Below are positions 1 through 9,059 of a stretch of DNA of 64,000 nucleotides, piece after piece (within the stretch, counting starts at the first letter, position 1; every line of letters starts with the position of its first letter). The DNA comes from Hymenobacter sp. PAMC 26628. GTDB taxonomy: Bacteria; Bacteroidota; Bacteroidia; Cytophagales; Hymenobacteraceae. The notes under the pieces were generated by a model, which saw nothing but the letters and a program-made list of their open reading frames with translations, was not told where the DNA came from and ran no database searches. Where the stretch lies: the NCBI RefSeq assembly GCF_001562275.1, contig NZ_CP014304.1, forward strand, positions 2,914,001 to 2,978,000, given 5' to 3'. A program made the position numbers and the translations under genes.

Positions 1-845
1 ACCGGGGCGGCGGCGGCAAACTGCCGGTTTTCGATGCGGCTGAGCAGCCCCAGGGCTTGGTGCAGGCGCGAGAGGCGGCGCGTGGCACCGTATAATTCCG
101 CCAGTAGCGGCGCGGCGGCGGGGTCGCGCTCCAGGACCGGCAGTTGCAGCAGTTGTTCCAGCTGGGCCTGCATAATGGCCAGCGGCGTCTGGGTTTCGTG
201 GGCCGCGTTGGCCGTGAACTCGCGCAGGTTTTCGTAGTCGGCCACCAGGCGCTGGCTGAGGTGCGTCAGGGCCAGGTTCAGTTCGGCAAACTCGGCGATG
301 GCGGGCGTGGGCAGCGCCAGGGGCTGGTGCTGCTGCAAGTCGTAGCCGCGCAGGGCCCCCAGCGTGTGCCGAAACGGGGCCCAGAGCCGCCCCGCTAGCC
401 AGCGGTTGAGCAGGGCCGCGCCGCCCAGCAGCGCCGCCAGCACGCCCAGCATGGTGGTGAGAATGACGCGCACCAAATCGTCGGTTTCGACCAGCGACTT
501 GCGCACCGTCACCCACGCCGGGGGCCCCGCCGCCGGGCGCACCGCAAACGTGAGCTGCCGGTGCGGCACCCATTCGTGCTCCAGCGTGTCGCGCAGCACA
601 ATGTCGCTGAAGCCCACCGGCCGGGGCCCCGTGCTCACGTCCAGCCCCGACTCGAACGGGGGCGCCGGCAGCGGCCGGCCGGCGCGCACCTGCTGCTCAA
701 CTTCGTGGCGGCGAACGGCCAGCTGCTCGCCTACCTCGTGGCGCAAGGCGTGGTTCACGCCTACGTACAGGGCCCCGCTGCCCACCGCGAACAGCACCGC
801 CGCCAGGGCCAGGTAGTAGCGGTTGGTGGCGGCGAGCAGCTTCAT
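1..845 (-). CDS. Sensor histidine kinase, N-terminal 281 residues (runs off the window)
   Basis: Reading the minus strand from the ATG at 845 gives an open frame to base 1. A first membrane segment lies at about residues 9-30, followed by a periplasmic region of about 90 residues. A second membrane segment lies near 125-150, then a linker and a HisKA dimerisation helix with the H-box AAHETQTPLAIMQ. HETQTPL/HEIQTPL is a common Bacteroidetes form of the box, and the His is present. The ATP-binding domain lies beyond the window. It follows the response regulator gene on the same strand, separated by about 215 bp that hold a hairpin repeat, so the two form a two-component pair. Divergence from the efflux genes at 1863 suggests it senses an efflux substrate such as metal; that role is inferred. 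Confidence 0.88.
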   Translation of the reverse strand, partial: MKLLAATNRYYLALAAVLFAVGSGALYVGVNHALRHEVGEQLAVRRHEVEQQVRAGRPLPAPPFESGLDVSTGPRPVGFSDIVLRDTLEHEWVPHRQLTFAVRPAAGPPAWVTVRKSLVETDDLVRVILTTMLGVLAALLGGAALLNRWLAGRLWAPFRHTLGALRGYDLQQHQPLALPTPAIAEFAELNLALTHLSQRLVADYENLREFTANAAHETQTPLAIMQAQLEQLLQLPVLERDPAAAPLLAELYGATRRLSRLHQALGLLSRIENRQFAAAAP

Positions 846-917
846 ATTTTCAAGGAGCGAACGGGTGAATGAGCGAGGTGGTGGATCAATGGGTGAATTA
901 TAGAACGAGCCACAAGC

Positions 918-1009
918 CCGTCATGCTGAGCGCAGCGAAGCATCTTTCTGGCGCCAGCAATCAGGATTAGTTACGCGAAAAAGATGCTTCGCTGCGCTCA
1001 GCATGACGG
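918..1009. repeat. Hairpin repeat, family 1, copy A
   Basis: Arms 918-947 and 980-1009 are perfect 30-nt inverted copies (core GTCATGCTGAGCGCAGCGAA) around a 32-nt loop. It sits between the response regulator stop and the kinase start. The same core recurs at about 18.4 and 41.1 kb, and related inner arms at 32.5 and 45.4 kb, so it is a dispersed element rather than a local terminator. In the transcript it could form a strong stem that attenuates kinase expression. Confidence 0.85.
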
Positions 1010-1060
1010 TCTAATTCTCACATTTGAAACACATTCCACACATTTTCACATTTAAACAAC

Positions 1061-1738
1061 CTACTCGCTGCTAAGCTTATACCCTACGCCGTACATGGTA
1101 CGAATGTAATTATCGGCGCCTTTTTCCTGGAGCTTTTTGCGCAGGTTTTTGAAGTGGGTGTAGATGAAATCGAATGAGTCGGCGGCGTCCACGGCGTCGC
1201 CGCAGAGGTGCTCGGCGATGGCTTCTTTGGTGAGGACGCGGTCGGGGTTGGCGAGCAGGTAGAGGAGCAGGTCGTACTCTTTGCGGGTGAGGGCAAGGGG
1301 CTCGCCGCGCACCAGCACTTCGGCTTGGTCGGGCCACACCAGCAGGTCGCGGAACACGATGTGGTGCTGCCCCTGGAACTGCCGCCGCCGGATGATGGCC
1401 CGCAGCCGGGCGTTCAGCTCCGAGAGGTGAAAGGGCTTGACGAGGTAGTCGTCGGCCCCCAGGTCGAGGCCGGCGATGCGGTCCTCCAGGGTATCGCGGG
1501 CGGTGAAGATGAGCACGCCGGCCGGCGAATTATCGGCCTTCAGGACCCGCACCAGGTCGAGGCCGTTGCCGTCGGGCAGCGTAAGGTCGAGCAGCACGCA
1601 GTCGTAGCGGTAGAGCTTGATTTTCTCGTAGGCCTGGGCAAAATCGGCCGCCACTTCCACCACGTAGCCGCCGGGGCGCAGCGATTCGAGCAGCACGGCG
1701 CGCAGGGCAGGTTCGTCTTCGATAAGCAGGAGCTTCAT
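1061..1738 (-). CDS. OmpR/PhoB-family response regulator
   Basis: The 225-residue length is usual for the family. The receiver domain (1-115) has the acidic pair E7/D8, phosphoacceptor D51 in LLDLTLPDG, T79 and K101 in VKPF. The winged-helix DNA-binding domain covers about 125-223 and ends in the typical IRTMYGVGYKL strand. It precedes its kinase on the minus strand and is divergent, across 124 bp, from a TolC/adaptor/RND operon, an arrangement like CusRS or CzcRS systems. Control of that efflux operon is inferred from position. No operator repeat was recognised in the divergent gap. Confidence 0.95.
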   Translation of the reverse strand: MKLLLIEDEPALRAVLLESLRPGGYVVEVAADFAQAYEKIKLYRYDCVLLDLTLPDGNGLDLVRVLKADNSPAGVLIFTARDTLEDRIAGLDLGADDYLVKPFHLSELNARLRAIIRRRQFQGQHHIVFRDLLVWPDQAEVLVRGEPLALTRKEYDLLLYLLANPDRVLTKEAIAEHLCGDAVDAADSFDFIYTHFKNLRKKLQEKGADNYIRTMYGVGYKLSSE

Positions 1739-1862
1739 GAAAAGATAATCGGGCCGCGGGCGGGAAGTTTCGCCGGCCAGGCTGCGAAAAAACGAAGCAA
1801 AGCTGGGGGAAATCTGTGGCCCGGCCCGGCGGCTGGGGCCCCAACGGTGGCAGCCGCCAACA

Positions 1863-3266
1863 TTGCTTCAGAATTATGGAAGACTTTTACGGTGTTTAGT
1901 GCTTGCTTCTCCCCTTATCTCGCTCGCTGTGGTGCTTTTTGTTTTTCGCTGGCTAGCCGCAGGGGCCCTGGTGCTGGGCCTAGGGGCCGGGGCGGCCCGT
2001 GCCCAAGGGGCGGGCCAGCCCACGCTGGGGCCCCTGCCGGCCGTGGCGCCCGCCGAGCCGGCCAGCCTGCGGGCGCTGCCCGACTTCCTGGCCGTGGCCT
2101 ACGCCCAAAGCCCGCTGCTGGGCGACCTGCGCAACCAAGTGCTGCAAAACCGCCTCGACAGCCTCCGCCGCAAGGCGCAGAACGGCGTGCAGGTGGCCGG
2201 CATCGGGGCGGCGGTGGCGTCGCCGTCCATCACGAACAGCAGCGGCGAGCAGGTCATCGGCTACGACCAGGCCGTGAGCAACGGCGGCAACTACGCCACC
2301 TTCGGGCAGGCCACCAAGCCGGTGCTCAACCGCTTCCAGCTGCAAACCGACTACCGCATCCTGGGCAACCAGGGGCTGGTGCTGCGCAACACTGGCCGCC
2401 TCTCAGCTCTGGATTTGCGCCGCTCCGTAACCGACCAGTTCCTGATGGCTTATGCCGCGCAGCTGCAATTCGACTTCAGCCGCACCTTGCTCGGGCAGCT
2501 GCGCCAGCAAGACCAGCAGCTGCGCCAGCTCGTGAACGCGGGCGTGTTCAAGCAGACGCAGTACCTGAGCTTTTACCTGTCGGTGCACACCCAGGAGGTA
2601 ACCGTGGAGCAAAACCGCCTCGGCTACCGGCGCGAGCTGGGCACGCTGCGCTACCTGTGCGGCGTGGCCGACACGGCCCTGGTGGCCCTGGCCGTGCCCG
2701 GGGCCCCGGTGCGCCGGCCGTTGGCGGGCCTGGGCTCCATCACCCAGCGCCAGTACACGCTGGATAGCCTGCGCTACCAGCTCGACCGCCAGGCCGTGGA
2801 CGCCAGCTACCGGCCCAAGCTGAGCGCGGTGCTCGACGCCGGCATCCAATCATCGCAGCCCGGGCTGCTGGCCCTGGGGCACAGCACCGGCCTGGGGGCA
2901 GGCTTTTTGCTGGCACTGCCTATTTTCGACGGCCACCAGCGGCAGCTCCAGTACCAGCGCATTGACTTGGGCGAGCGGAGCCGGCGCGGCTACCGGCAGT
3001 TCCTGACGGTGCAGCGGCAGCAGCAGTACGACCAGCTGGGGGCCCTCATCCAAGCCTCGGAGGCGCTGGCGGCGCGCATCCGCGAGCAGCTGCGGGTAGC
3101 CGAGGCCCTGGTGGGCGCCGCCCGCCAGCAGCTGGCCACCGGCGACGTGATGATCTTGGACTACCTAAACCTGGTGACGAGCTACCGCACCCTGCAGTTC
3201 AGCCTCACGCAGGCCGAAACCGACCGCCTTCGCAGCCAGTACGCGCTAGACTATTTGGCGGAATAG
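1863..3266 (+). CDS. TolC-family outer-membrane efflux protein
   Basis: Up to 467 residues. After a hydrophobic leader ending in AARAQ the protein has the long helical, Gln/Leu/Arg-rich repeats typical of outer-membrane efflux channels (two OEP halves), with late segments such as LDYLNLVTSYRTLQFSLTQAE. The start is uncertain: ATG 1863 gives an unusually long leader, and GTG 1929 would give a conventional signal peptide. It is the first gene of an efflux set followed by a periplasmic adaptor and an RND permease, and is divergent from a two-component system. The set should form a tripartite pump across both membranes; the substrate cannot be read from the sequence. Confidence 0.88.
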   Translation: MLQNYGRLLRCLVLASPLISLAVVLFVFRWLAAGALVLGLGAGAARAQGAGQPTLGPLPAVAPAEPASLRALPDFLAVAYAQSPLLGDLRNQVLQNRLDSLRRKAQNGVQVAGIGAAVASPSITNSSGEQVIGYDQAVSNGGNYATFGQATKPVLNRFQLQTDYRILGNQGLVLRNTGRLSALDLRRSVTDQFLMAYAAQLQFDFSRTLLGQLRQQDQQLRQLVNAGVFKQTQYLSFYLSVHTQEVTVEQNRLGYRRELGTLRYLCGVADTALVALAVPGAPVRRPLAGLGSITQRQYTLDSLRYQLDRQAVDASYRPKLSAVLDAGIQSSQPGLLALGHSTGLGAGFLLALPIFDGHQRQLQYQRIDLGERSRRGYRQFLTVQRQQQYDQLGALIQASEALAARIREQLRVAEALVGAARQQLATGDVMILDYLNLVTSYRTLQFSLTQAETDRLRSQYALDYLAE

Positions 3267-3557
3267 GGCCCCGGGGGCCCGCTGCTTTCGTTCTTTTCGG
3301 CACCTGTTTTAAGCGCCCTTGCCCAATTAAAGGCCGTTGCGTTGAGCCTGTCGAAGTACCTCTCCTACAGCAGCAAACCATGATTTGGCGCATTTTCGAA
3401 ATCTGTGCCGCGGAAACTGCCGCCGCCAAAACCTTGCCCCCGTTGGGGCCCCGAAACTGCTCTACGCAGCGTAAGAGATGCTTTGGCGGCACAGACGCCA
3501 GTTGAGCATCACGCTGTTCTTTTATCCCTAGTAAACACCTGGTTTTTGCTTTCATCT

Positions 3558-4520
3558 ATGCTCCGTTTTCTGCCTTTTGCGTTGCTCTTGCTTTTGGCCG
3601 CTTGCCACTCCGGGGCCCCCGCGGCCGACGCACCCGCCGACGGCGAGGCCGCCGCCGCGAAGCCCCGCGCCGTCGTCACGGTGGGCACGGTGCAGCGCGA
3701 TACCGTGACGGACGTGCTCCGGCTGAGCGCCCTTTCGGCCTACCCGGCCAAGGACGTGCTGCGCGCCACCACCACCGGCTACCTGCTGGCGCCGGTGCCG
3801 GTGCCGGGCCAGCGCGTGGCCGCCGGGCAAACCGTGTTCACCCTCCAAACCAAGGAAAGCCGGGTGCTGCACCTGGATAAGCTCACCGGCGACCCGCGCC
3901 TGCGCTTCTCCGGCATCATCCGCATCAAGGCCAGCCAGGCGGGCGTGCTGGCCACCGTAGACAAGCTGGCCGGCGATTACGTGCAGGACGGCGAGCAGCT
4001 AGCCCTGAGCTACGACCGCGCCCGCTTCGGCTTCGTGCTCGACGTGCCCGTGACGCAGCTGCGTTACGTGCGCGTGGGCCAGCCCTGCCGCATTCGCCTG
4101 CCCGATGGCCGCATCTTGCCGGGCCGCGTGGCCGAAGTGCTCGCCACCGCCGACGCCGCCCTCCAAACCCAGCGCTACACCGTGCGCCCCACCGGCCCGG
4201 TGCCCGAACTGCCCGAAAACCTCGCCGTGCAAGTCGAGGTCGACCGCACCGCGCCGCACCTGACCCCTACCCTGCCCCGCGCGGCCGTCCTCACCGACGA
4301 AACCCAGACCCAGTTTTGGGTGATGCGCCTGCTCAACGACTCGACCGCCGTGAAGGTACCCGTGACCGTGGGCAACCAGCAGACCGACCGCGTGGAAATT
4401 AAGTCGCCCGCCTTCACCAGCCGCGACAAGATTCTGCTCTCCGGCAACTATGGCCTCGACGACACGGCGGCCGTGAAAGTGCAGCGGGCCGGCCAGGTGC
4501 CGCCCGCTGCTGCCGAGTAG
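3558..4520 (+). CDS. RND efflux periplasmic adaptor, lipoprotein
   Basis: The start at 3558 is preferred over the longer frame from 3405 because it begins a lipoprotein signal peptide (MLRFLPFALLLLLAAC, lipobox Cys16). The mature protein of about 305 residues has the barrel-sandwich and beta-barrel architecture of membrane-fusion proteins: LLAPVPVPGQRVAAGQTVF (first lipoyl half), DKLAGDYVQDGEQLA (second half), then a beta-barrel region with VGQPCRIRLPDGRILPGRVAEV. It lacks the long alpha-helical hairpin of many AcrA-type adaptors, as seen in short CusB/CzcB-like Bacteroidetes proteins. It lies between the TolC-like channel and the permease. Confidence 0.9.
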   Translation: MLRFLPFALLLLLAACHSGAPAADAPADGEAAAAKPRAVVTVGTVQRDTVTDVLRLSALSAYPAKDVLRATTTGYLLAPVPVPGQRVAAGQTVFTLQTKESRVLHLDKLTGDPRLRFSGIIRIKASQAGVLATVDKLAGDYVQDGEQLALSYDRARFGFVLDVPVTQLRYVRVGQPCRIRLPDGRILPGRVAEVLATADAALQTQRYTVRPTGPVPELPENLAVQVEVDRTAPHLTPTLPRAAVLTDETQTQFWVMRLLNDSTAVKVPVTVGNQQTDRVEIKSPAFTSRDKILLSGNYGLDDTAAVKVQRAGQVPPAAAE

Positions 4521-4548
4521 GGCCGCTCTTACTTCCTTTAGACCTCGT

Positions 4549-7500
4549 ATGCGTACTCCTTTTTTGCAAGCCTACAAGGCCCCCATCGCGGTGCTGCTGG
4601 CGCTGGCCCTGGCCCTGGGCGGGCTAGCCTACCGGCGGCTGAACGTGGCCCTGTTTCCGGAAGTAACCTTTCCGAAAGTAAAGGTGATTGCCGACGTGGG
4701 CCTCGCCCCCGTGGACCGGGTGATGGTGACCGTGACCAAGCCGCTGGAAGACGCCATGAAGCAAGTGCCCGGCCTGCGCCTGCTACGCTCGACCACCAGC
4801 CGGGGCTCGTGCGAGATTTCGGCGTACCTCAACTGGGGCGTCGATGTGGTGCAGGCCCAGCAGCTCATCGAGAGCCGCCTCAACCAAGCGCGGGGCAACC
4901 TGCCGGCCAACATCAACATCAGCGTCGAGCGCATGAACCCGGCCATTCTGCCGGTGATGGGCTACACGCTGGAGGCGCCGGGGCACTCGGCCCTGGAGCT
5001 GCGGCGGCTGGCCCTCTACACGATTAAGCCGTTCATCTCGCAGGTGGAGGGAGTAGCGGCCGTGCAGATTCAGGGCGGGCGCACCAAGGAGTACGAGGTC
5101 GAGCTCATTCCGACCCAGCTCGCCGCCCTGGGCCTGGGCCCCGACGACGTGCAGACGGCCCTGAACAACACCAACTTCGTGCTCAGCAACGGCTACCTGG
5201 CCGACTACCGCCGCCTCTACCTGACGGTGACGGATGCCACCATTCTGCAAAAAGAGGACATCGAAAACGTGGTGCTGCGCAACGACAACCGCCGCATTGT
5301 GCGCCTGGCCGACGTGGCCACGGTGCGCATCGGCGAGCAGCCCGAGTACATCCGCATCAACGCCAACGGGCACGACGCGGTACTCATCTCGGTGCAGCGC
5401 CAGCCAGCGGCCAACGTGGTGCAGGTGAGCCAGGGCGTGGCCGCCAAAGTGGCGGCGCTGCGCGTGGGCCTGCCGCGCGGCATCAAGCTGGAGCCCTACT
5501 ACGACCAGGCCGATTTCGTGTCGGAAGTAGTGCGCTCGGTGCAGGACTCCCTGTGGATTGGGCTGGCCTTGGCGCTGGTGGTCACGTCGCTGTTTCTGCG
5601 CTCGTGGCGGGCGTCGCTCACGCTCGTGCTCACCATTCCGGTGGCGCTGGCCCTGACGTTGGCCGTGCTCTATTTCGTGCTGGGCTACTCGCTCAACATC
5701 ATGACCCTGGGCGCGATTGCCGCCGCCATTGGCCTCATGATTGACGACGCCGTGGTGATGGTCGAGCAGCTGCACCGCGTGGGCGAGGAGCACCCGGCCG
5801 CCACGCCCGGCGAGGTGGTGGAGCGCTCGGTGAAGCACTTGCTGCCCGCCCTGATAGGCTCCAGCCTCAGCACCATCGTGATTTTCCTGCCTTTTGCCCT
5901 GCTGGGTGGCGTGGCAGGAGCTTATTTTAAAGTACTTGCTACCACGATGGTAGTGGCGCTGGTGTGCTCGTTTTTCGTGGCGTGGCTGGGGCTGCCGGTC
6001 GCGTACCTGCTGCTCAGCAAAAAAAATAAGGGGCCCCAGCCGACCGGCCCGCCGTCAACCAACGACGAATTTGGCCCCGACGACGCCCCGGCCGACGCCA
6101 CCACGGCGGCCGCCGACGACAGCCTGGAGCTGGAAAAGCGGGCTTCAACGCCTTCCAAAAAAATGAAGGGCGGGCCTGCGGCTGAGGCGCAGGGTGCGAC
6201 GGCTTCGACCCAGCACCACGACATTCCGTGGGTGCGCTCGGTTATCCGCCACCCGGCTTACAGCGTGGTGGGTATTCTGCTGCTGGTGGGGGTGATGGCG
6301 TTCATCATTCCGCGCCTGGCCACGGGCTTTTTGCCCGATATGGACGAAGGGGCCATTGTGCTCGACTATAACTCGCCGGCCGGCACCAGCCTCGACGAAA
6401 CGGACCGCATGCTGCGCCAGGCCGAAAAGCTCATTCTGCAAGTGCCAGAGGTGGCCAGCTACTCGCGCCGCACGGGCACCCAGATGGGCTTCTTTATCAC
6501 CGAGCCTAACCGGGGCGACTACCTCATTCGCCTCAAAACCAGCCGCAAGCGCAGCACCGAGGAAGTAATCTCCGACCTGCGCCAGCGCATCGAAGCTACC
6601 GAGCCGGCATTGGTGATAGACTTCGGCCAGGTTATCGGCGACATGCTCGGCGACCTCATGAGCACCGTGCAGCCCATCGAAATCAAGGTTTTCGGCCCCG
6701 ACGCTACCCAGCGCTACGCCCTGGCCAACCAGGTAACCGACGTGGTGACCAAAACCGCCGGCACGGCCGACGTCTTCAACGGCATCGTGCGGGTGGGCCC
6801 CAGCGTGGACGTGCGCCCCAACCCGCGCAAGCTGGCGCAGTTTGGCCTTACGGCCACGAATTTCCAGACGCAGCTGCAAACGCAGCTTGGCGGCACGGTG
6901 GCCGGCAACGTGCTCAGCGGCGAGCAGCTGCTCAACATTCGGATGCGCTACCCGCAAGCGGCGCAGGCCACGCTGGCCCAGATGCGCGGCGAGCCCGTCT
7001 TTCTGCCCAACGGCCAGCGCCGCCGCCTCGACGAGCTGGCCGACATCACCGTCACCACCAGCAGCGCCGAGCTGGAGCGGGAAAACCTGCAAGCCATGAC
7101 GGCCGTCACCGCCCGCCTGGATGGCCGCGACCTGGGCTCGGCCATGCAGGAAATTCAACAGAAGATTGTGCGCGAAGTACCCCTGCCACCTGGCTATTTC
7201 ATCCAGTACGGCGGCTCGTATGCCGAGCAGCAGCAGTCGTTCCAAGAGCTGCTCACCATCCTGGGCACCGCGTGCCTACTGGTATTCGCAGTCGGCTTGT
7301 TCCTGTTCAGAGACCTCAAAGCGGCGGGGCTGATTTTACTCGTGGCCATCCTGGGGCCCGCCGGCGGCAGCCTGGCGCTGTACCTCACCAACACGCCGCT
7401 CAACGTCGGCTCCTACACTGGCCTTATCATGGTAGTGGGCATCATTGGTGAGAACGCCATCTTCACCTTCCAGCAGTTCAACGACTTCCGCGCCGAAGGT

Positions 7501-7761
7501 GGGCCGGTGGAGGAGGCCATTGCCTACGCCATCGCCGCCCGGCTGCGCCCCAAGTTGATGACGGCGCTCTCGGCCATTGTGGCGCTGGCCCCGCTGGCCC
7601 TCGGCATTGGCGCCGGGGCCCAGCTGCACCAGCCGCTGGCCATCGCCGTTATCGGGGGCCTATTGCTGGCCCTACCTCTGCTGCTGGTGGTGCTGCCCAG
7701 CCTGCTGCGCCTAGCCTACGGCGGCGGGAAGCCAGGACTTACCAGTATAGAAAATCTTTAA
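4549..7761 (+). CDS. RND-family efflux permease (proton-driven pump)
   Basis: The 1070 residues have the duplicated RND plan: a membrane segment near 12-28, a large periplasmic porter domain, six membrane segments at about 330-490, then the repeat of this order. The proton-relay region reads GLMIDDAVVMVEQ, with two Asp in transmembrane segment 4. Between the halves, about residues 490-560, is a hydrophilic stretch rich in Asp, Ala and Lys that is longer than usual. It follows the adaptor by 28 bp and is the last gene of the operon. Its last 23 bp overlap the convergent gene at 7739. Heavy metal or drug export is possible; the adjacent two-component system favours an induced metal or stress pump, which is inference. 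Confidence 0.93.
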   Translation: MRTPFLQAYKAPIAVLLALALALGGLAYRRLNVALFPEVTFPKVKVIADVGLAPVDRVMVTVTKPLEDAMKQVPGLRLLRSTTSRGSCEISAYLNWGVDVVQAQQLIESRLNQARGNLPANINISVERMNPAILPVMGYTLEAPGHSALELRRLALYTIKPFISQVEGVAAVQIQGGRTKEYEVELIPTQLAALGLGPDDVQTALNNTNFVLSNGYLADYRRLYLTVTDATILQKEDIENVVLRNDNRRIVRLADVATVRIGEQPEYIRINANGHDAVLISVQRQPAANVVQVSQGVAAKVAALRVGLPRGIKLEPYYDQADFVSEVVRSVQDSLWIGLALALVVTSLFLRSWRASLTLVLTIPVALALTLAVLYFVLGYSLNIMTLGAIAAAIGLMIDDAVVMVEQLHRVGEEHPAATPGEVVERSVKHLLPALIGSSLSTIVIFLPFALLGGVAGAYFKVLATTMVVALVCSFFVAWLGLPVAYLLLSKKNKGPQPTGPPSTNDEFGPDDAPADATTAAADDSLELEKRASTPSKKMKGGPAAEAQGATASTQHHDIPWVRSVIRHPAYSVVGILLLVGVMAFIIPRLATGFLPDMDEGAIVLDYNSPAGTSLDETDRMLRQAEKLILQVPEVASYSRRTGTQMGFFITEPNRGDYLIRLKTSRKRSTEEVISDLRQRIEATEPALVIDFGQVIGDMLGDLMSTVQPIEIKVFGPDATQRYALANQVTDVVTKTAGTADVFNGIVRVGPSVDVRPNPRKLAQFGLTATNFQTQLQTQLGGTVAGNVLSGEQLLNIRMRYPQAAQATLAQMRGEPVFLPNGQRRRLDELADITVTTSSAELERENLQAMTAVTARLDGRDLGSAMQEIQQKIVREVPLPPGYFIQYGGSYAEQQQSFQELLTILGTACLLVFAVGLFLFRDLKAAGLILLVAILGPAGGSLALYLTNTPLNVGSYTGLIMVVGIIGENAIFTFQQFNDFRAEGGPVEEAIAYAIAARLRPKLMTALSAIVALAPLALGIGAGAQLHQPLAIAVIGGLLLALPLLLVVLPSLLRLAYGGGKPGLTSIENL

Positions 7762-7954
7762 CCTTGGGATGCGTAACCAGCTTGTAAAGGAAGGCCAAGG
7801 CACCAATGACCTTGAGTGTCATGCCCATAATCAGCAGTGCATCGGCCCCAGCCCAGTGCATAATTTTGAGCAACGCGCCTATAAAATCGGCGCAGAGCCC
7901 AAAAACGAATAGAACAACGGCGTGCTTGGCTTTCATGGGCGGCAAGGTAGCCAC
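7739..7954 (-). CDS. Small membrane protein resembling the N-terminus of GldL
   Basis: 71 residues from ATG 7954, or 65 from the alternative ATG at 7936 (MKAKHAV). Two hydrophobic helices flank the segment IGALLKIMHWAGADALLIMG, which closely resembles the first membrane hairpin of the gliding-motility/type IX secretion motor protein GldL (GALFKIMHWPGA type). The long cytoplasmic part of GldL is absent. It follows the YncE-like gene by 8 bp on the same strand and its end overlaps the convergent RND gene by 23 bp. It is a stand-alone GldL-like domain protein; function unknown. Confidence 0.7.
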   Translation of the reverse strand: MATLPPMKAKHAVVLFVFGLCADFIGALLKIMHWAGADALLIMGMTLKVIGALAFLYKLVTHPKVKDFLYW

Positions 7955-7962
7955 CGGGGGCC

Positions 7963-8979
7963 CTACTCCACCACCAGCACGCGGAAGGTGTTGGGCACGG
8001 TACTCAGGCGTGGGTGGGGCACGGCGGGCGTAGGAGCCGGGGCGGGGCCAAAGTCAGCGGTGGGCAGGTAGAGGCGGTGGGTAGCTTCGTCGATGGCGAG
8101 GGTGCGGGCACCGCGGGCGGTGGCCAGCGTTTGGGCCACGCGGAAGGCCTCGGGGCCGTCTTCGTGCACCACCGTGACGGTGCCGCTGCCGTTGGAGCTG
8201 ACGGCCACCTGCCGGCCTTCGTCGAACACCACGCCGTCGACGCCGCTGCCGATGAGCAGTGCGTTCACTACTTTGCCGTTGTCGGCGTCGAGCACCACCA
8301 TTTTTTCGTTGGCACACACGCTGAACAGGCGGCGGTGGGCGCGGTCGAGGGCCAGGCCGCTGGGCTCCTCGCCGGGGCCCACGGGCCAGCGGTGCTTCTC
8401 CTTTAGGGTTTTGGCGTCGAAGGCCACGATTTCGTTTTTGTCTTCGAGGTTGACGAACACCGTGCCTTTGCCGTCGCTGACGCCGGCCTCGGGGGCCCCG
8501 CCCAGCTCGGCAGTGCCCACGGGCTGGCCGGTGGCCGCGTCGAGCACGGTGGCGGTGGTAGCGCCGTTGTTGAAGACGAACACCCGCTTCGAGAATTCGT
8601 CGTAGAGCAGCGCGTCGGGCTTGGTACCGGCGGGCACGGTGGCCGTCACTGCCAGGGTCTTAGGGTCAAATTCAATTACCGTGTTGGTTCTGCCGCAGCT
8701 GATGTAGCCGCGCCCCTGCGCCACCACGATGCCGCGCACGCCCGCCGTGCTGGGGATGGTGCCCACCTTGCGGCCGCTGGCTAAGTCCAGCACTTCCACC
8801 TGGGTGGCGTGCGAGACGTAGACACGCCCGCCGGCGTGGTCAACGGAGATGTAGTCCCAGCCGCCTTCGCCGCCCACCGGCCAAGTAGTGGCCACGCGGT
8901 AGGTAGGCGCGGGGCCCGGCTGGGCCGGGGCCCCGGCAAGGGCCCCCAGCAGGAGAATGGACAGCAGCGGTTGGGTCAT
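7963..8979 (-). CDS. Secreted YncE-like beta-propeller protein
   Basis: The 338 residues begin with a short signal peptide (cleavage near GAPAQP). The rest consists of YVTN-type blades of about 40 residues, such as GGRVYVSHATQVEVLDLASG, KRVFVFNNGATTATVLDAATG and HRRLFSVCANEKMVVLDADNG, giving a seven-bladed propeller of the YncE/surface-layer type. These are usually periplasmic or surface binding proteins without known catalysis. It lies downstream of a PAP2 phosphatase and directly upstream of the GldL-like gene on the same strand. Confidence 0.88.
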   Translation of the reverse strand: MTQPLLSILLLGALAGAPAQPGPAPTYRVATTWPVGGEGGWDYISVDHAGGRVYVSHATQVEVLDLASGRKVGTIPSTAGVRGIVVAQGRGYISCGRTNTVIEFDPKTLAVTATVPAGTKPDALLYDEFSKRVFVFNNGATTATVLDAATGQPVGTAELGGAPEAGVSDGKGTVFVNLEDKNEIVAFDAKTLKEKHRWPVGPGEEPSGLALDRAHRRLFSVCANEKMVVLDADNGKVVNALLIGSGVDGVVFDEGRQVAVSSNGSGTVTVVHEDGPEAFRVAQTLATARGARTLAIDEATHRLYLPTADFGPAPAPTPAVPHPRLSTVPNTFRVLVVE

Positions 8980-9059
8980 GGGGGTGGGCGGCGATTAGCC
9001 AGTAGGGGTAAGTGACTTATTATGATATCCTAAGCACAACGCCTCACCCCGCCGGCCCA

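Noticed and set aside
1..845. Degenerate H-box in the kinase (HETQTPL instead of HELRTPL)
   Set aside because: The His and following Glu and Pro are present, and this variant is common in Bacteroidetes kinases, so it is not evidence of inactivity.
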